A stretch of DNA of 64,000 nucleotides from Labilithrix sp. (GCA_019637155.1 JAHBWE010000012.1:124001-188000); one strand, 5' to 3'. Shown: positions 43,093 through 52,193, numbered from the stretch's first letter. The notes: generated by a model not told the origin, from the sequence alone. A program made the numbers and translations.

Positions 43093-43790
43093 AGAAGCCG
43101 GACGCCGCGGACATACCCTGCTCATGTACTGACCCGATGCCTCGCGGAGAGGTCGGCGAGCTGCCGCCCGTCCACGCACGCGGTGCCGTGCGGAGAAGCC
43201 GGATGCCGCGGACATGCCCTGCTCATGATGCCTCGCGAAGACGTCGACGAGCTGCCGCCGCCCGTCCACGCACGCGGTGCCGTGCAGAGAAGCCGGACGC
43301 CGCGGACATGCCCTGCTCATGTACCGACCCGATGCCTCGCGAAGACGTCGGCGAGCCGCCGCCCATCCACGCACGCGGTGCCGTGCAGAGAAGCCGGACG
43401 CCGCGGACATGCCCTGCTCATGTACCGACCCGATGCCTCGCGAAGACGTCGACGAGCTGCCGCCGCCCGTCCACGCACGCAGTGCCGTGCAGAGAAGCCG
43501 GATGCCGCGGACATGCCCTGCTCATGTACCGACCCGATGCCTCGCGGAGACGTCGGCGAGCCGCCGCCCGTCCACGCACGCGGTGCCGTGCAGAGAAGCC
43601 GGATGCCGCGGACATGCCCTGCTCATGTACCGACCCGATGCCTCTCGAAGACATCGGCGAGCTGCCGCCCGTCCACGCACGCAGTGCCGTGCAGAGAAGC
43701 CGGATGCCGCGGACGTGCCCTGTTCATGTACTGACCCGATGCCTCGCGGAGACGTCGGCGAGCTGCCCACGCACGCGGCGCCGGATGGTG
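43093..43790. repeat. Tandem array of a 101-bp unit, about seven copies
   Basis: Units begin with AGAAGCCGGA at 43093, 43194, 43288, 43389, 43493, 43594 and 43695, giving lengths of 101, 94, 101, 104, 101, 101 and a truncated last copy. Each contains CCGCGGACATGCCCTGCTCA, then GATGCCTC, GTCGGCGAG and CCACGCACGC. The short copy lacks about ten bases near TACCGACCCG; longer copies have an extra CCG. Unit length is not a multiple of three and stop-free frames run through all registers on both strands, so the long frames here are not genes. Confidence 0.92.
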
Positions 43791-43926
43791 CGCGGCGTCG
43801 GACGGGCGATGGTGCGCGGGGTCGGCTCGGGTGCGCGGCGTCCCCCGAACGGGCGATGGTGCGCGGGCGCGATGGCCGCGCGCGCGGCGTCGGCACTCCC
43901 GGGCGCGGGTCCTCGGCCCCAGCTTG
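43790..43926. repeat. Flanking repeats right of the 101-bp array
   Basis: Three or four copies of GGGCGATGGTGCGCGG-like sequence follow the array and are the inverted counterpart of the words at 42895-42990. They end just before the conserved block upstream of the first RAYT gene. No gene is visible. Confidence 0.55.
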
Positions 43927-43974
43927 TCCACAGGTTGTCCCACGCACACCGAAACGTTCGAGCAGCGTTCCTTC

Positions 43975-44002
43975 TTGGAACTGCCGTAAATAATGCTATG
44001 CT
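43975..44002 (+). promoter_or_regulatory. Promoter of RAYT copy 1
   Basis: TTGGAA (43975-43980) and TATGCT (43997-44002) are 16 bases apart. Copy 2 has TTGTTC and TATGCT with the same spacing. The expected start of transcription falls at the TTG start codon (44009), suggesting a leaderless message; no Shine-Dalgarno site is present. Confidence 0.5.
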
Positions 44003-44008
44003 CATCTC

Positions 44009-44788
44009 TTGAAGTCGGGACCTGGCAGTCAGCTTCCTCTCTTCGTCGCGAAGGCGTCGCGTGTCGGGGTCGCGAAGGTGTCACGTGCTGGGAACGCGAA
44101 GGCGTCGCGTGCCGGGAGAGGTGGGCGGCGAGCGCGAGCCGAGCGGCGCGGCTTCGTGAAGCACGTCACGCGGAAGCCGCACTATCGGGACCATCCGCTC
44201 CACGTCTCGATGAAGCGTGTCCCCGTGGGCCCGAGCTTCCGCGCCCAGCGTGTGCACGCCGCCATCGTCGGGCAGATCGCCGCGTGTGTCGCGCGCGGGG
44301 TGCGCGTCGTGCACTACTCCGTGCAGCATGACCACCTCCATCTCCTCGTCGAAGCCGACGACAAGAAAGAGGCCGCGCGGCGTCTCCAGCTCCTCTTCTC
44401 CCGCATCGCCTTCGCCGTGAACCGCGTCTCCCACCGCCACGGCTCGCTCTTTCGCGACCGCCACCATCGCCGCGCGCTCTCCTCACCCAGCGAGACGCGC
44501 AACGTCCTCGTCTACCTGTTCTTCAACGCGCGCAAGCACGACATCCAGCACGGCCGCGCCACCAACGCCTCCTTCGAGCTCGACCCGATGACCTCGGCAC
44601 CTTGGTTCGACGCCTGGCACCCCGTCGCACGACCGCCACCAGAAGCTTTTGCTCGCGCTCGCGCTCCGAGAGCTTCTCCTCCAACCGCAACACCCCGCAC
44701 CTGGATGGCATCCGAGGGCTGGCTCCGCGCTGGTGGACCGATCGCATTCCACGAGTGCCCCGCCATCCCACGCTTCCTCCACCGCTAA
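44009..44788 (+). CDS. REP-associated tyrosine transposase (Y1/IS200-like)
   Basis: A 259-residue HUH-type protein started at TTG. The metal-binding HUH motif is in VVHYSVQHDHLHLLVEADD, a basic core with FVKHVTRKPHYRDHPLHVSMKRVP precedes it, and the catalytic Tyr is probably that of NVLVYLFFNARKH. These are features of RAYT proteins, which cut single-stranded palindromic repeats. The N-terminus has an 8-residue unit repeated about three times (KASRVGVA, KVSRAGNA, KASRAGRG), present once in copy 2. It follows the 101-bp array directly. The gene looks intact. Confidence 0.88.
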   Translation: MKSGPGSQLPLFVAKASRVGVAKVSRAGNAKASRAGRGGRRARAERRGFVKHVTRKPHYRDHPLHVSMKRVPVGPSFRAQRVHAAIVGQIAACVARGVRVVHYSVQHDHLHLLVEADDKKEAARRLQLLFSRIAFAVNRVSHRHGSLFRDRHHRRALSSPSETRNVLVYLFFNARKHDIQHGRATNASFELDPMTSAPWFDAWHPVARPPPEAFARARAPRASPPTATPRTWMASEGWLRAGGPIAFHECPAIPRFLHR

Positions 44789-45012
44789 ACCCGTTCTGGA
44801 TCGGTGGACGCTACGGCGGAAAAGGCGGGCGCCTTTGCCTCGAGAAACAACGCCCTCGTCGCAGCATCGACTGCCGCGGCCGCATCAACACGAAGCGTCG
44901 CGAGACCTGCCCACCTACGACCCGACGCGCGGCGGCATCGACGCGAGCGCCACGCCGCCGCGCGGAAGGCCGAGCAGAACGCCGCGCGCGGAAGCGCCCT
45001 GGCGTGCGGCCC

Positions 45013-45510
45013 CTACAGCGCGAGGACGCCCGTGCGGACCAGGTAGGCGAAGCGCTTGCGCTGGTCGTCGTCCAGGAGAGCGTGGATTTGCGCGAGTGCC
45101 TTTACGACGGCGTCGCGGAGGCGCTTTGCGGTCTCGACGCGTTGGTCGCCGCCCTCGGTCGCGCGGGCTTCGCCGAAGGTGGCGGCCTCGATCGCGTCCG
45201 CGAACGCCGCGATGGTGCGGCGTTGATCGACCTCCGCCTGCGCGCGCTCCGTCTTCAGCTCGTCGAGGATGCGCGCGAGGTTGGCCGTCTGCTCCTCCGA
45301 CAGGTCCAGCTTGTGCGCCAGGAAACGGAGCGGACGACGAACCCCGAACTGCCCCTCCGGTCCACCACCACCGTGCGGCGGACCGCCGTGATGACCGAAG
45401 CCACCAAAGAACGCCTCGCCCGGATGCGCGTGCGGACCACAACCTTCACGCTCCGAACGACGGGCGTGCTTCCACCACGAAAAGAATGCAGGATGCATTT
45501 CTGTCTCCAA
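45013..45510 (-). CDS. Spy/CpxP-like LTXXQ-type protein
   Basis: A 165-residue protein. The N-terminal third is Gly/His-rich (FFGGFGHHGGPPHGGGGPEGQFG), which could bind metal. The rest is helical with LDLSEEQTANLARILDELKTERAQAEVDQRRTIAAFADAI and DDDQRKRFAYLVRTG, the pattern of Spy/CpxP or ZraP-type periplasmic proteins that sense metals or act as chaperones. No clear signal peptide is seen (MHPAFFSWWKHARRSE), so the protein may be cytoplasmic or the start may lie elsewhere. No two-component genes are adjacent. Confidence 0.65.
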   Translation of the reverse strand: METEMHPAFFSWWKHARRSEREGCGPHAHPGEAFFGGFGHHGGPPHGGGGPEGQFGVRRPLRFLAHKLDLSEEQTANLARILDELKTERAQAEVDQRRTIAAFADAIEAATFGEARATEGGDQRVETAKRLRDAVVKALAQIHALLDDDQRKRFAYLVRTGVLAL

Positions 45511-45630
45511 CTCGCCGGGGCTATCTCGCTCCCGACGGGGTTACCGCGTGGGCACCTCGCCTCACGCGTTTCATGAACCTAGCGCCCATTCGAGAGGATG
45601 CAAGGGCCCGATCGGTGAGACAATCCGTGC

Positions 45631-45879
45631 GTGCGGTTCGTGCTCGCCGTCGTCGTGTCGCTCCTCGGGGCCGTCGTCCTCCTGCCGGGATGCAACGCCT
45701 CGTGCAAGGCGATGGAGGCGCAAGGGCTCCAGACGACCTGCAACGGCGGCGCGCGCGGCTACATCTGGACCGGCATCAGCTGCATCTACACCTCCCTCTG
45801 CAACTGCACCGGCCGCGACTGCCAGCGACTCTACGCGACCCAAGAGAGCTGCGAGACCGCGCACATCCACTGCCGCTGA
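45631..45879 (+). CDS. Small cysteine-rich lipoprotein
   Basis: An 82-residue protein started at GTG. The signal RFVLAVVVSLLGAVVLLPGC gives lipid Cys21, and eight further Cys follow (CKAMEAQGLQTTC, CIYTSLCNCTGRDC, CETAHIHC), suggesting a small disulfide-bonded surface protein. No family is recognised. It lies between the Spy-like gene and the convergent YhaN-like gene. Confidence 0.6.
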   Translation: MRFVLAVVVSLLGAVVLLPGCNASCKAMEAQGLQTTCNGGARGYIWTGISCIYTSLCNCTGRDCQRLYATQESCETAHIHCR

Positions 45880-45943
45880 GCCCTGCTCATCCTGCCTCCA
45901 AGCTCGCGAACCCCTTCGGCGAGCAGCGGAGGATGCGCGCGTC

Positions 45944-48900
45944 CTACGGCTGCAAGCGGGGTGCAGGGGGCGAAGCCCCATGCGTTGAAGCGAGCGTGTG
46001 GACGACGAGCTCCGATGCGTCGATCGCGCCCTTCGCGAGCTCCACCAGGCGCGCGTGGTGCGTGAAGAAGAGGACCTGCATCGTGCGCGCGACCTCGGCG
46101 AGCACCGTGAGCGCCGCGGCCGCGCGGTGGTCGTCGAGCTGGATGAGGACGTCGTCGAGGACGAGCGGCATCGGCTCCGCGCTCGCCGCGCGACGGAGGA
46201 GGCTCGCGAGGCGGAGGCTCAAATAGAGCTGATCGCGCGTGCCGTCGCTGAGGCCCGCGACGTCCACCTCCGTCGCCTTGCCGTCGGCGCGCACGCAGCG
46301 GAGGCACGGCCGGTCCTTGTCGTCGAAGCCCGCCTTGATGCCGGTGAACGCGTCGAGGGTGAGACGCGCGAAGAGCTTCGACGACGCGGCGAGGAGCGGG
46401 CCCTGGTTCTCCTCGCGGTACCGCTCGATCTCGCGCTGCAGGAGCACCGCCGCGAGCTTCACGCGCGCCCAGCGCTCCGCGCCGTCGCGCACGCGCGCGA
46501 GGTGATGCTGCGCCGCGGCCGCCGCCTCCGCCGCGTTCGACTCCTTCCGCATGTTCTCGAGGCCGAGACGAAGGCCGCCGATCTGCTCCACCGCGCGGTG
46601 CGCCTCGCGATCGAGCTCGTCGATCCGCTCGGTGAGCTCCTGCTGCACCGCCTCCGCGCGATCGGGATCGGAGACGATCGCGCGCTCCTCGTCGTCGAGC
46701 GGGCCCGGGTCCCCCTCCTCCGCGAGCAGCGCCTCGACGCGCGCGAGCTTGTCCGCCTGCTCGCGGGCGCGGCGCGCGCGATCGAAGAGCTCCCGCGCGA
46801 CCGTGCGCGGCTCGCCGGTGAGGTCCGGCGCGAGCTCCTCCACCGCGCGCGCGAGATCGGCCTCGAAGTCCGCGGCGCTCGCGTCCGCGACCGCGAGGCG
46901 CGCCGCCGCGTCGTCGCGTTTGTCGCGGAGCGCGAACACCTCGCGCAGCTCGTGGATCGCGCGGTTGATCTCGTCGTCGCTCGCGTCGGCGCCGAGGCCG
47001 AGCGGCTCGACGAGGACCGCGATCTTCGCGCGGAGCTCGGCGAGCGCGGCGCCGTCCTTCGCGCGAGCGCTCTCACGATCGGCGAGATCGCGCCGATGAT
47101 CGGCGATCGCCTTCGCCGCCTCGTCGCGCGCGCGCCGCGCGGCGTCGATCGCCTCGAGCCTCCCCGCCGCCTCGAGCAAGAGGTCGTCGAGGCGCTCCGT
47201 CACCGACGCGACGCCGGCGCGTTCGAGCGCGGCGCGGAGCTCGCGGACGACGCGATCGCGCCGCTCCCGCTCGAGGTCGAGCTTCGCCGCCTCCTCCGCG
47301 ATGCGCGCGTGCTCCTCCACGAGCTGCGCGTGCGCCGCGAGCCACGCCGGCATCGCGGCGAGGTCGCACGGATGGAGGCCGGGGCGCGCGAAGAGCCGGC
47401 GCGCCTCGTCGTCGACGCGCGCGCGATCGGCGAGGAGCGCGGCGCGATCCGCCGCGAGCTTCTCGCGCTGGGCCGCGGCGCGCTGGAGCTCGGAGCGGAG
47501 TCGCGCGAGCGCGGTGACGCGATCGGCGTGCGCGATCATCTGGTCCGCGACGACGTCCGCGTCGCGGATCGCCCGCTCCAGCGCGAGCTCCGCGTCGGCG
47601 CGCGCGCTCGCCGCCCGGAGCGCGCGCCACGCTTCGTCGCGGGCCGCCCGCGCCGCGCGCAGCGCGGCGGCGTCGGGAGGAGCGAAATCGCCCTCGTTCT
47701 TCGCCGCTTCGCGCTCGAGCGCCGCGACCTCGCGATCGAGCTCGAGGTCGCGATCGTCGAGGCGGACGAGCCGCCGCGCGACGTCGTCGCTCTCGGCGAC
47801 CAGCTTCGCGATCGCCGCCGGCGCCGGCGGGCGCAGCGCGACGAAGGCGTCGAGGTCTCCGTCGAACGTCGCGGCGGCGCGGCCCGCGAGCGCGGCGCGC
47901 TGGCGATCGACGCGCGCTCCGTCCTCGTGGAGGCGCTCCTCGATCGCCCCGAGCGCCCGCGCGCGATCGATCGCGGCCGCGAGCGCGTCCCGCGCCGGCG
48001 CGTCGACGTGCTCGCCGCCGGGATCGGTGAAGCGCGCGACCGCGAGCTCGGCGCGCCGGATCTCCTCGTCGGCGCGCTCGAGGCGCTCGGTCAACTTCGC
48101 GCGCTGGGTGAGGAGCGGCTTCACGCGCTCCTCGCTGCGCGTGTCGCGCGCGGGCGCGTCGGCCTTCACCTGCGCGCGGGCGAGCGCGTCGGCGAGGCGA
48201 TCGCCGAGCCGGTCGATGTCGGCCTTGTGCGCGCGCCGCGTGTCGAGCGCGTGCTCGTACGACGCGAAGCGCTCCGACAGCGACGCGACGAGCGCGAGCT
48301 TGTGCGCCACCGCGCCGAGCGATCGCTGGAGCTCGAGGAGGTGCGCGCGTTCACGCTCGCGCGGCGCGCGCTTCGCGGCCCGGGCGAGCCGCCCGCGCCG
48401 GAGCTCGAGCTCGCGTTTGTCGGCGAGGACCGCGTCACGGCGCGAGATCTCCTCCGCGAGCGCGGCCTCCTGCTTCACGAACGCCTCGGGCAGGCTCTGC
48501 GTCTCGCGGATGCGCGCGCGCGCCTCGGTGAACGCCTTGATCGCCTCGTTGAGGAGCGGGTTCGACGCCTTCGGCTTGAAGAGCCGGTCCGCCTCCGCGT
48601 CGAGCTCGGCGACGAGCTCTTGCACGCCGCCTCCGCCGCCGACGCTCGCGTCGAAGAGGCTCTCGCCGAGGTCGCCCTTGCCTTCGAGGAGCGCGCGCGC
48701 GCCCTCGGCGAGCGTGCCGTGATCGAGGCCGTAGGCGTGGAGGAACGTCTCGCGCGTGACGCCGCCGAGGAAGCGGCGGAGGACCGCCTCGTCGATCGGC
48801 TTGTCGTTCGGATCGAGGAGCGTGCTCGTGTTCCCCTTCCGCCGCTGGAAGCGGAGGCGCTCGCCCGCCGCGCTCTCGATCGTCCCGCCCACGCGCAGAT

Positions 48901-49096
48901 CGCCCAGCTTCGCGAGCGAGAACGCGTCCTGCGTCTTGTGCTCGATCCCGTAGAGGAGCCCCGTGATCGCGCGGAGGCTCGTGCTCTTCCCCGCCTCGTT
49001 GCGACCGAGCACGACGTGGATGCCGGGCGCGGAGAAGTCGAGCGTGTGCCCGCGGAAGTGACCGAACGCGAGGAGATCGAGGCGCGTGAGGCGCAT
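45944..49096 (-). CDS. YhaN-like AAA ATPase with coiled coils (SbcC-related)
   Basis: 1050 residues from the ATG at 49094-49096, which overlaps the TGA of the nuclease gene (TGATG). The ABC-type head has Walker A GRNEAGKST at 31-39 and, near the C-terminus, a signature LSDGTRDQLYLSLRLA and Walker B MPLVLDDVLIQLDD. Between them lie long charged coiled coils and no clear zinc hook Cys pair, as in YhaN rather than Rad50. With its partner it should form an SbcCD-like complex acting on DNA ends or hairpins. Confidence 0.9.
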   Translation of the reverse strand: MRLTRLDLLAFGHFRGHTLDFSAPGIHVVLGRNEAGKSTSLRAITGLLYGIEHKTQDAFSLAKLGDLRVGGTIESAAGERLRFQRRKGNTSTLLDPNDKPIDEAVLRRFLGGVTRETFLHAYGLDHGTLAEGARALLEGKGDLGESLFDASVGGGGGVQELVAELDAEADRLFKPKASNPLLNEAIKAFTEARARIRETQSLPEAFVKQEAALAEEISRRDAVLADKRELELRRGRLARAAKRAPRERERAHLLELQRSLGAVAHKLALVASLSERFASYEHALDTRRAHKADIDRLGDRLADALARAQVKADAPARDTRSEERVKPLLTQRAKLTERLERADEEIRRAELAVARFTDPGGEHVDAPARDALAAAIDRARALGAIEERLHEDGARVDRQRAALAGRAAATFDGDLDAFVALRPPAPAAIAKLVAESDDVARRLVRLDDRDLELDREVAALEREAAKNEGDFAPPDAAALRAARAARDEAWRALRAASARADAELALERAIRDADVVADQMIAHADRVTALARLRSELQRAAAQREKLAADRAALLADRARVDDEARRLFARPGLHPCDLAAMPAWLAAHAQLVEEHARIAEEAAKLDLERERRDRVVRELRAALERAGVASVTERLDDLLLEAAGRLEAIDAARRARDEAAKAIADHRRDLADRESARAKDGAALAELRAKIAVLVEPLGLGADASDDEINRAIHELREVFALRDKRDDAAARLAVADASAADFEADLARAVEELAPDLTGEPRTVARELFDRARRAREQADKLARVEALLAEEGDPGPLDDEERAIVSDPDRAEAVQQELTERIDELDREAHRAVEQIGGLRLGLENMRKESNAAEAAAAAQHHLARVRDGAERWARVKLAAVLLQREIERYREENQGPLLAASSKLFARLTLDAFTGIKAGFDDKDRPCLRCVRADGKATEVDVAGLSDGTRDQLYLSLRLASLLRRAASAEPMPLVLDDVLIQLDDHRAAAALTVLAEVARTMQVLFFTHHARLVELAKGAIDASELVVHTLASTHGASPPAPRLQP

Positions 49097-50367
49097 CAGC
49101 CGTCGCTCCCGGGCGCGCCTTCGAGGAGCCGCGGCACGAGCATCTGCTCGACGTCGGCGAGGAGCGCGCGCACCGCCTCCGGATCGGCGAACCGCAGCGG
49201 CGCGTCGGCGTCGTCGCGGAGCTCGGGCGGCAGCTTCTTGTCGAGGTCGACGAGGCACGCCGCGAGCGCCGCGAGCTCCTTCGGGTCCTCCCGCAGCGCC
49301 TCGATCCGCCGCGCGAGGTGCCCGACCGCGCTCTCTTCCTGCCGCACGCGATCGAGGTCGATCTTCGCGGTCGTGCGGACGAGCACCTTCTCGAGCCAGA
49401 TGCCGTCCGGCAGCGCGTCGTTCGCGGCCGCGCGCAGCTCGCTCACGAACCGCTCGAGGTCGCGCCGGATCGCGCTGTTCGCGCGCGTCGCGCCGGTGAG
49501 CATCACCCGCGCGGCGAGGATCCTGTCGTCACACGCCGCGCCGCGCTCCACCAGCGCCGCGCGCACGAGGTCGACGACCTCCATCACCTCGCTCACGCCC
49601 GCGACGTCGACGCCGACGACCTCCCAGCGCACGACGTCGAGCGCGCGGTGCTCGACCTCGATGACGACGTTGTCCTCCACCGTCACGACGCTCGCGCCCT
49701 TCGCGCCGGTCTCGCGCGCGTGGCGCCCTTGCAGGTTGCCGGGATAGACGACGTACGGATCGGTGGAGACGATCTCGCGCGCGTGGACGTGACCGAGCGC
49801 CCAGTAGTCGTAGCCCTTCGACCGCAGCGTCTCGAGCGAGGTCGGCGCGTACGGCGCGTGACCCTCGCGGCCGTCGATGCTCGTATGCAAGAGCCCGACG
49901 TTGAAGCGCCCCGGCACGCGCGGCGGGTACTTCGCGGCGAGGTCCTCGGACATGATGCGCTCGGAGAAGCTCTGGCCGTGCACCACGATCGGCGCGTTCG
50001 GCAGCTCGACGCTGTGCGCCTTCTTGTGCTCGAAGACGCGCACGTTCGCCGGCAGCTGCAGGTTCTTCACGACCGCGCTCGCGGCGTCGTGGTTCCCGCG
50101 CACGAGCATCACCGGCACGCCCGCCTCGCGGAGGCGCGACATCTGCGCGGCGAAGAAGAGGCCGGTCGAGAAGTCGCGCCAGCCGCCGTCGAACACGTCG
50201 CCGGCGAGCAAGAGCACGTCCGCCTTCACCTCGAGGCAGAGCGCGACGAGGTTCTCGAGCGCCCTCCGCGTCGCGCCGCGGAGCCGCTCCGCCGGCGCGC
50301 CTTCGTAGCGATCGAGCCCACGCAGCGGGCTGTCGACGTGCAGGTCGGCGGCGTGGACGATCTTCAC
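49096..50367 (-). CDS. YhaO/SbcD-like DNA exonuclease (metallophosphoesterase)
   Basis: A 423-residue protein with the calcineurin-like nuclease motifs: DxH (Asp8, His10 in HAADLHVDSPL), GDVFDGG, GNHD in MLVRGNHDAAS, HTS in GLLHTSIDG, and GHVHAREI. The C-terminal 170 residues are a helical and beta capping domain. The metal sites are complete, so it should be active with Mn. It is coupled to the YhaN-like ATPase (TGATG) and overlaps the QueA-like gene upstream (ATGA). Confidence 0.93.
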   Translation of the reverse strand: MKIVHAADLHVDSPLRGLDRYEGAPAERLRGATRRALENLVALCLEVKADVLLLAGDVFDGGWRDFSTGLFFAAQMSRLREAGVPVMLVRGNHDAASAVVKNLQLPANVRVFEHKKAHSVELPNAPIVVHGQSFSERIMSEDLAAKYPPRVPGRFNVGLLHTSIDGREGHAPYAPTSLETLRSKGYDYWALGHVHAREIVSTDPYVVYPGNLQGRHARETGAKGASVVTVEDNVVIEVEHRALDVVRWEVVGVDVAGVSEVMEVVDLVRAALVERGAACDDRILAARVMLTGATRANSAIRRDLERFVSELRAAANDALPDGIWLEKVLVRTTAKIDLDRVRQEESAVGHLARRIEALREDPKELAALAACLVDLDKKLPPELRDDADAPLRFADPEAVRALLADVEQMLVPRLLEGAPGSDG

Positions 50368-51377
50368 GCCGCAACACTAGCACCCTCGCACGCGGGCGCG
50401 CCCCAGAGGAGCGACACGTCGCCCATCTCGTGCGCGAGCAGATCGCTCGCCTCCGCCTCGGTGAGGCTCCGATCGAGGACCGCGCGCGGGGCGAACGCGC
50501 CGAGGAGCTCGAAGTGGCTCGTCGTCGTCTCGTGCACGCCGGTGAGGATCCCGTCGACGACCCGCCGCTCGAACGACGGCCCGATGCGAAGGTCGGTGAT
50601 CCCGGCGAGCGCCCCCGTCCGCGCCACGGTCTCGAGCGCACGCGTGACGCTCGTGCCGATCGCGACGACGCGACGCGCGCGCAGGACGGCGTCCCACGTC
50701 GCGCGCGGCACCTCGTAGCGCTCGGGGAGCGGCAAGAGCGCGTCGATCGCTTCGTCGCCGATCGACGAGATCCCGGCCGCGTGCGTCAGCGTCGCAACCT
50801 CCACCCCGCGCCGCTCGAGCTCCGCGAGCACGCCGAAGGTGAGGACGCGCCCCGCCGACGGCATCTCCACCGCCCACGGCCGCCCCGCGTACGCGTTCTG
50901 CACGTCCCACAGCGCGTAGGCCTCCGGGACATGTGCATACTGCACGGGCCTCCCGGCCGCGTAGAGCGCGGACCATAGCGCGGCGCCGCCGGCGGAGAAG
51001 CGCAGCGTCACGAGCCGCGGCGACTCGGGGTGCACGCGCGCGATCGTGGCGGTGAGCCCGTGCCCGAACGCGAACGTGTCGCCCGCGCGCACGGACGGCG
51101 GCGCGGGCCGGTCCTCCGTGCGCGTCCGCCAGTCGCCGGCGCCGAGCAGCGCGGCGGTCCAAGTCCGGTCGCCCTGCGCGCCGAGCAAGCGCACCTCGAC
51201 GTCGCCGCTCTGGAGCGACGCGGGCAGCGTCGCGGCGTCGTTCACGACGAGGAGGTCGCCACGATCGAAGAGGCGCGCGAACTCCGCGCTCGGCGCGAGG
51301 TACATCGCGCCCACCGCGGCGTCGACGACGAGCACGCGGAGCTCCCGCGGCGGACGGTAGCGCGTGGCCGCCTTCAC
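50364..51377 (-). CDS. QueA-like S-adenosylmethionine:tRNA ribosyltransferase-isomerase
   Basis: A 337-residue protein with QueA-family features: FDRGDLLVVNDAATLPASL near the N-terminus, AHVPEAYALWDVQNAYAGRPWAVEMPSAGRVLT in the middle and VVDGILTGVHETTTSHFELLGAF near the end. QueA forms epoxyqueuosine in the tRNA wobble base. It is somewhat shorter than the E. coli enzyme and several conserved stretches are altered (AVEMPSAGR for typical SVAAPTAGLHF), so it may be a divergent paralogue with another substrate. It overlaps its neighbours by four bases each, inside an operon otherwise for an SDR and DNA-end nuclease. Confidence 0.8.
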   Translation of the reverse strand: MKAATRYRPPRELRVLVVDAAVGAMYLAPSAEFARLFDRGDLLVVNDAATLPASLQSGDVEVRLLGAQGDRTWTAALLGAGDWRTRTEDRPAPPSVRAGDTFAFGHGLTATIARVHPESPRLVTLRFSAGGAALWSALYAAGRPVQYAHVPEAYALWDVQNAYAGRPWAVEMPSAGRVLTFGVLAELERRGVEVATLTHAAGISSIGDEAIDALLPLPERYEVPRATWDAVLRARRVVAIGTSVTRALETVARTGALAGITDLRIGPSFERRVVDGILTGVHETTTSHFELLGAFAPRAVLDRSLTEAEASDLLAHEMGDVSLLWGAPACEGASVAA

Positions 51378-52087
51378 GCCGCCACCCGCGCGCCGCTCGG
51401 GTGCGCGCCGGCACCGTCGCCGGCGACGAGCGCGACGAGCCGCTCCGCGACGTCGGCGGGGCGCGCGAGCGTGGCCGGATCCGCGTCCGGCACCGCGTCG
51501 GCGTGCATCTTCGTGTCCATCTCGCCGGGATCGAACGCGTAGAAGCGGAGGTGCGGGCTCTCCGCCGCGAAGCTGCGCGCGAGGTGGTCCTGCGCCGCCT
51601 TCGAGACGCCGTAGGCGCCCCAGCGCTCGTAGGCGGAGGTCGCCGCGTCGGAGCTGACGAAGACGAAGGTGCCGCGCTTCGCGAGGACCATCGGCCCCGC
51701 GAGCGCCTTCGTGAGCCGGAACGGACCGACGAGGTTCACCGCGAGCACGCGCTCGAGGTCCTCGCAGTCGAGGTCGAGGAGGAGCGGCATCGGGAGCGGC
51801 CCGAGCGTGCTCGCGTTGTGGATCACGATGCTGGGTGACCCCACGAGCGCCGCCGTCGCGCCGGCGAGGCGGTGGATCGCCTCCTTGTCGCCGACGTCGA
51901 ACGCGAGCCCGTGCACGTCGGCGTTGCCCGTCTCCGCGCGGATCTCCGCCACCGCCGCGTCGAGCGCCTCCTTGCCGCGCGCGACCATCACCACGCGCGC
52001 CCCGCGCCGAGCGAGCACACGCGCCGTCTCTCTCCCCAACCCTGCCGATGCGCCGGTCACCAGCGCCGCTTCACCACGGATGTCCAT
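51374..52087 (-). CDS. Short-chain dehydrogenase/reductase, first gene of a four-gene operon
   Basis: 237 residues from the ATG at 52085-52087. The Rossmann motif TGASAGLG is at about 11-18, IHNAS replaces the usual NNAG, catalytic Ser is in FVSSDAAT, and YGVSK gives the YxxxK pair. Arg in VMVARGKEAL suggests NADP. The ATG is 22 bases from a palindrome (52110-52125), so this gene probably leads the SDR, QueA-like, YhaO-like, YhaN-like operon; each junction is a four-base or one-base overlap. Confidence 0.9.
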   Translation of the reverse strand: MDIRGEAALVTGASAGLGRETARVLARRGARVVMVARGKEALDAAVAEIRAETGNADVHGLAFDVGDKEAIHRLAGATAALVGSPSIVIHNASTLGPLPMPLLLDLDCEDLERVLAVNLVGPFRLTKALAGPMVLAKRGTFVFVSSDAATSAYERWGAYGVSKAAQDHLARSFAAESPHLRFYAFDPGEMDTKMHADAVPDADPATLARPADVAERLVALVAGDGAGAHPSGARVAA

Positions 52088-52109
52088 GGCCCTCACGATG
52101 ACGCATCTA

Positions 52110-52155
52110 TGCCATCCTGATGGCAAGGGGGACAAAGGATTGGCGGGGAGCTACG
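52110..52155. promoter_or_regulatory. Candidate operator shared with 55788-55834
   Basis: TGCCAT and ATGGCA flank a four-base centre (52110-52125). Downstream is the block GACAAAGGATTGGC (52131-52144), then GGGG and GCGGTTG. The same palindrome and block, with the same spacing, stand before the XRE-cupin gene (55788-55834). It lies between the divergent SDR operon and MYXO-CTERM-like gene. Confidence 0.6.
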
Positions 52156-52193
52156 CGGTTGCCGCGAGGGCGCGCACGCGCGACGATAGGAGG

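Larger units (their letters stand above)
43927..44788 (+). mobile_element. RAYT element, copy 1
   Basis: The stretch from TCCACAGGTTGTCCC (43927-43941) to the stop at 44788 matches the second copy (60474-61313) in order: upstream block, promoter, transposase gene. Sequence after the stops differs, so the shared unit ends about there. No terminal inverted repeats or target duplication can be seen, as expected for RAYTs, which move or spread REP-type repeats and are rarely classic insertion sequences. Confidence 0.65.

Noticed and set aside
43093..43790. Possible CRISPR array
   Set aside because: The repeated unit is a contiguous 101-bp tandem repeat with no unique spacers, and no cas genes are near. 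The Cas4-like nuclease at 977-1786 is in another element 41 kb away and paired with an annealase.
43924..43933. TTGTCCACA resembling a DnaA box
   Set aside because: A single near-match in a block that recurs upstream of RAYT copy 2 as TCTCCACAG; more likely part of the RAYT unit than a replication origin.
42893..44012. Several overlapping long frames (up to 330 codons) through the repeats on both strands
   Set aside because: They arise because the 101-bp unit lacks stops in several registers. They have no start context and show the same peptide in shifted frames.
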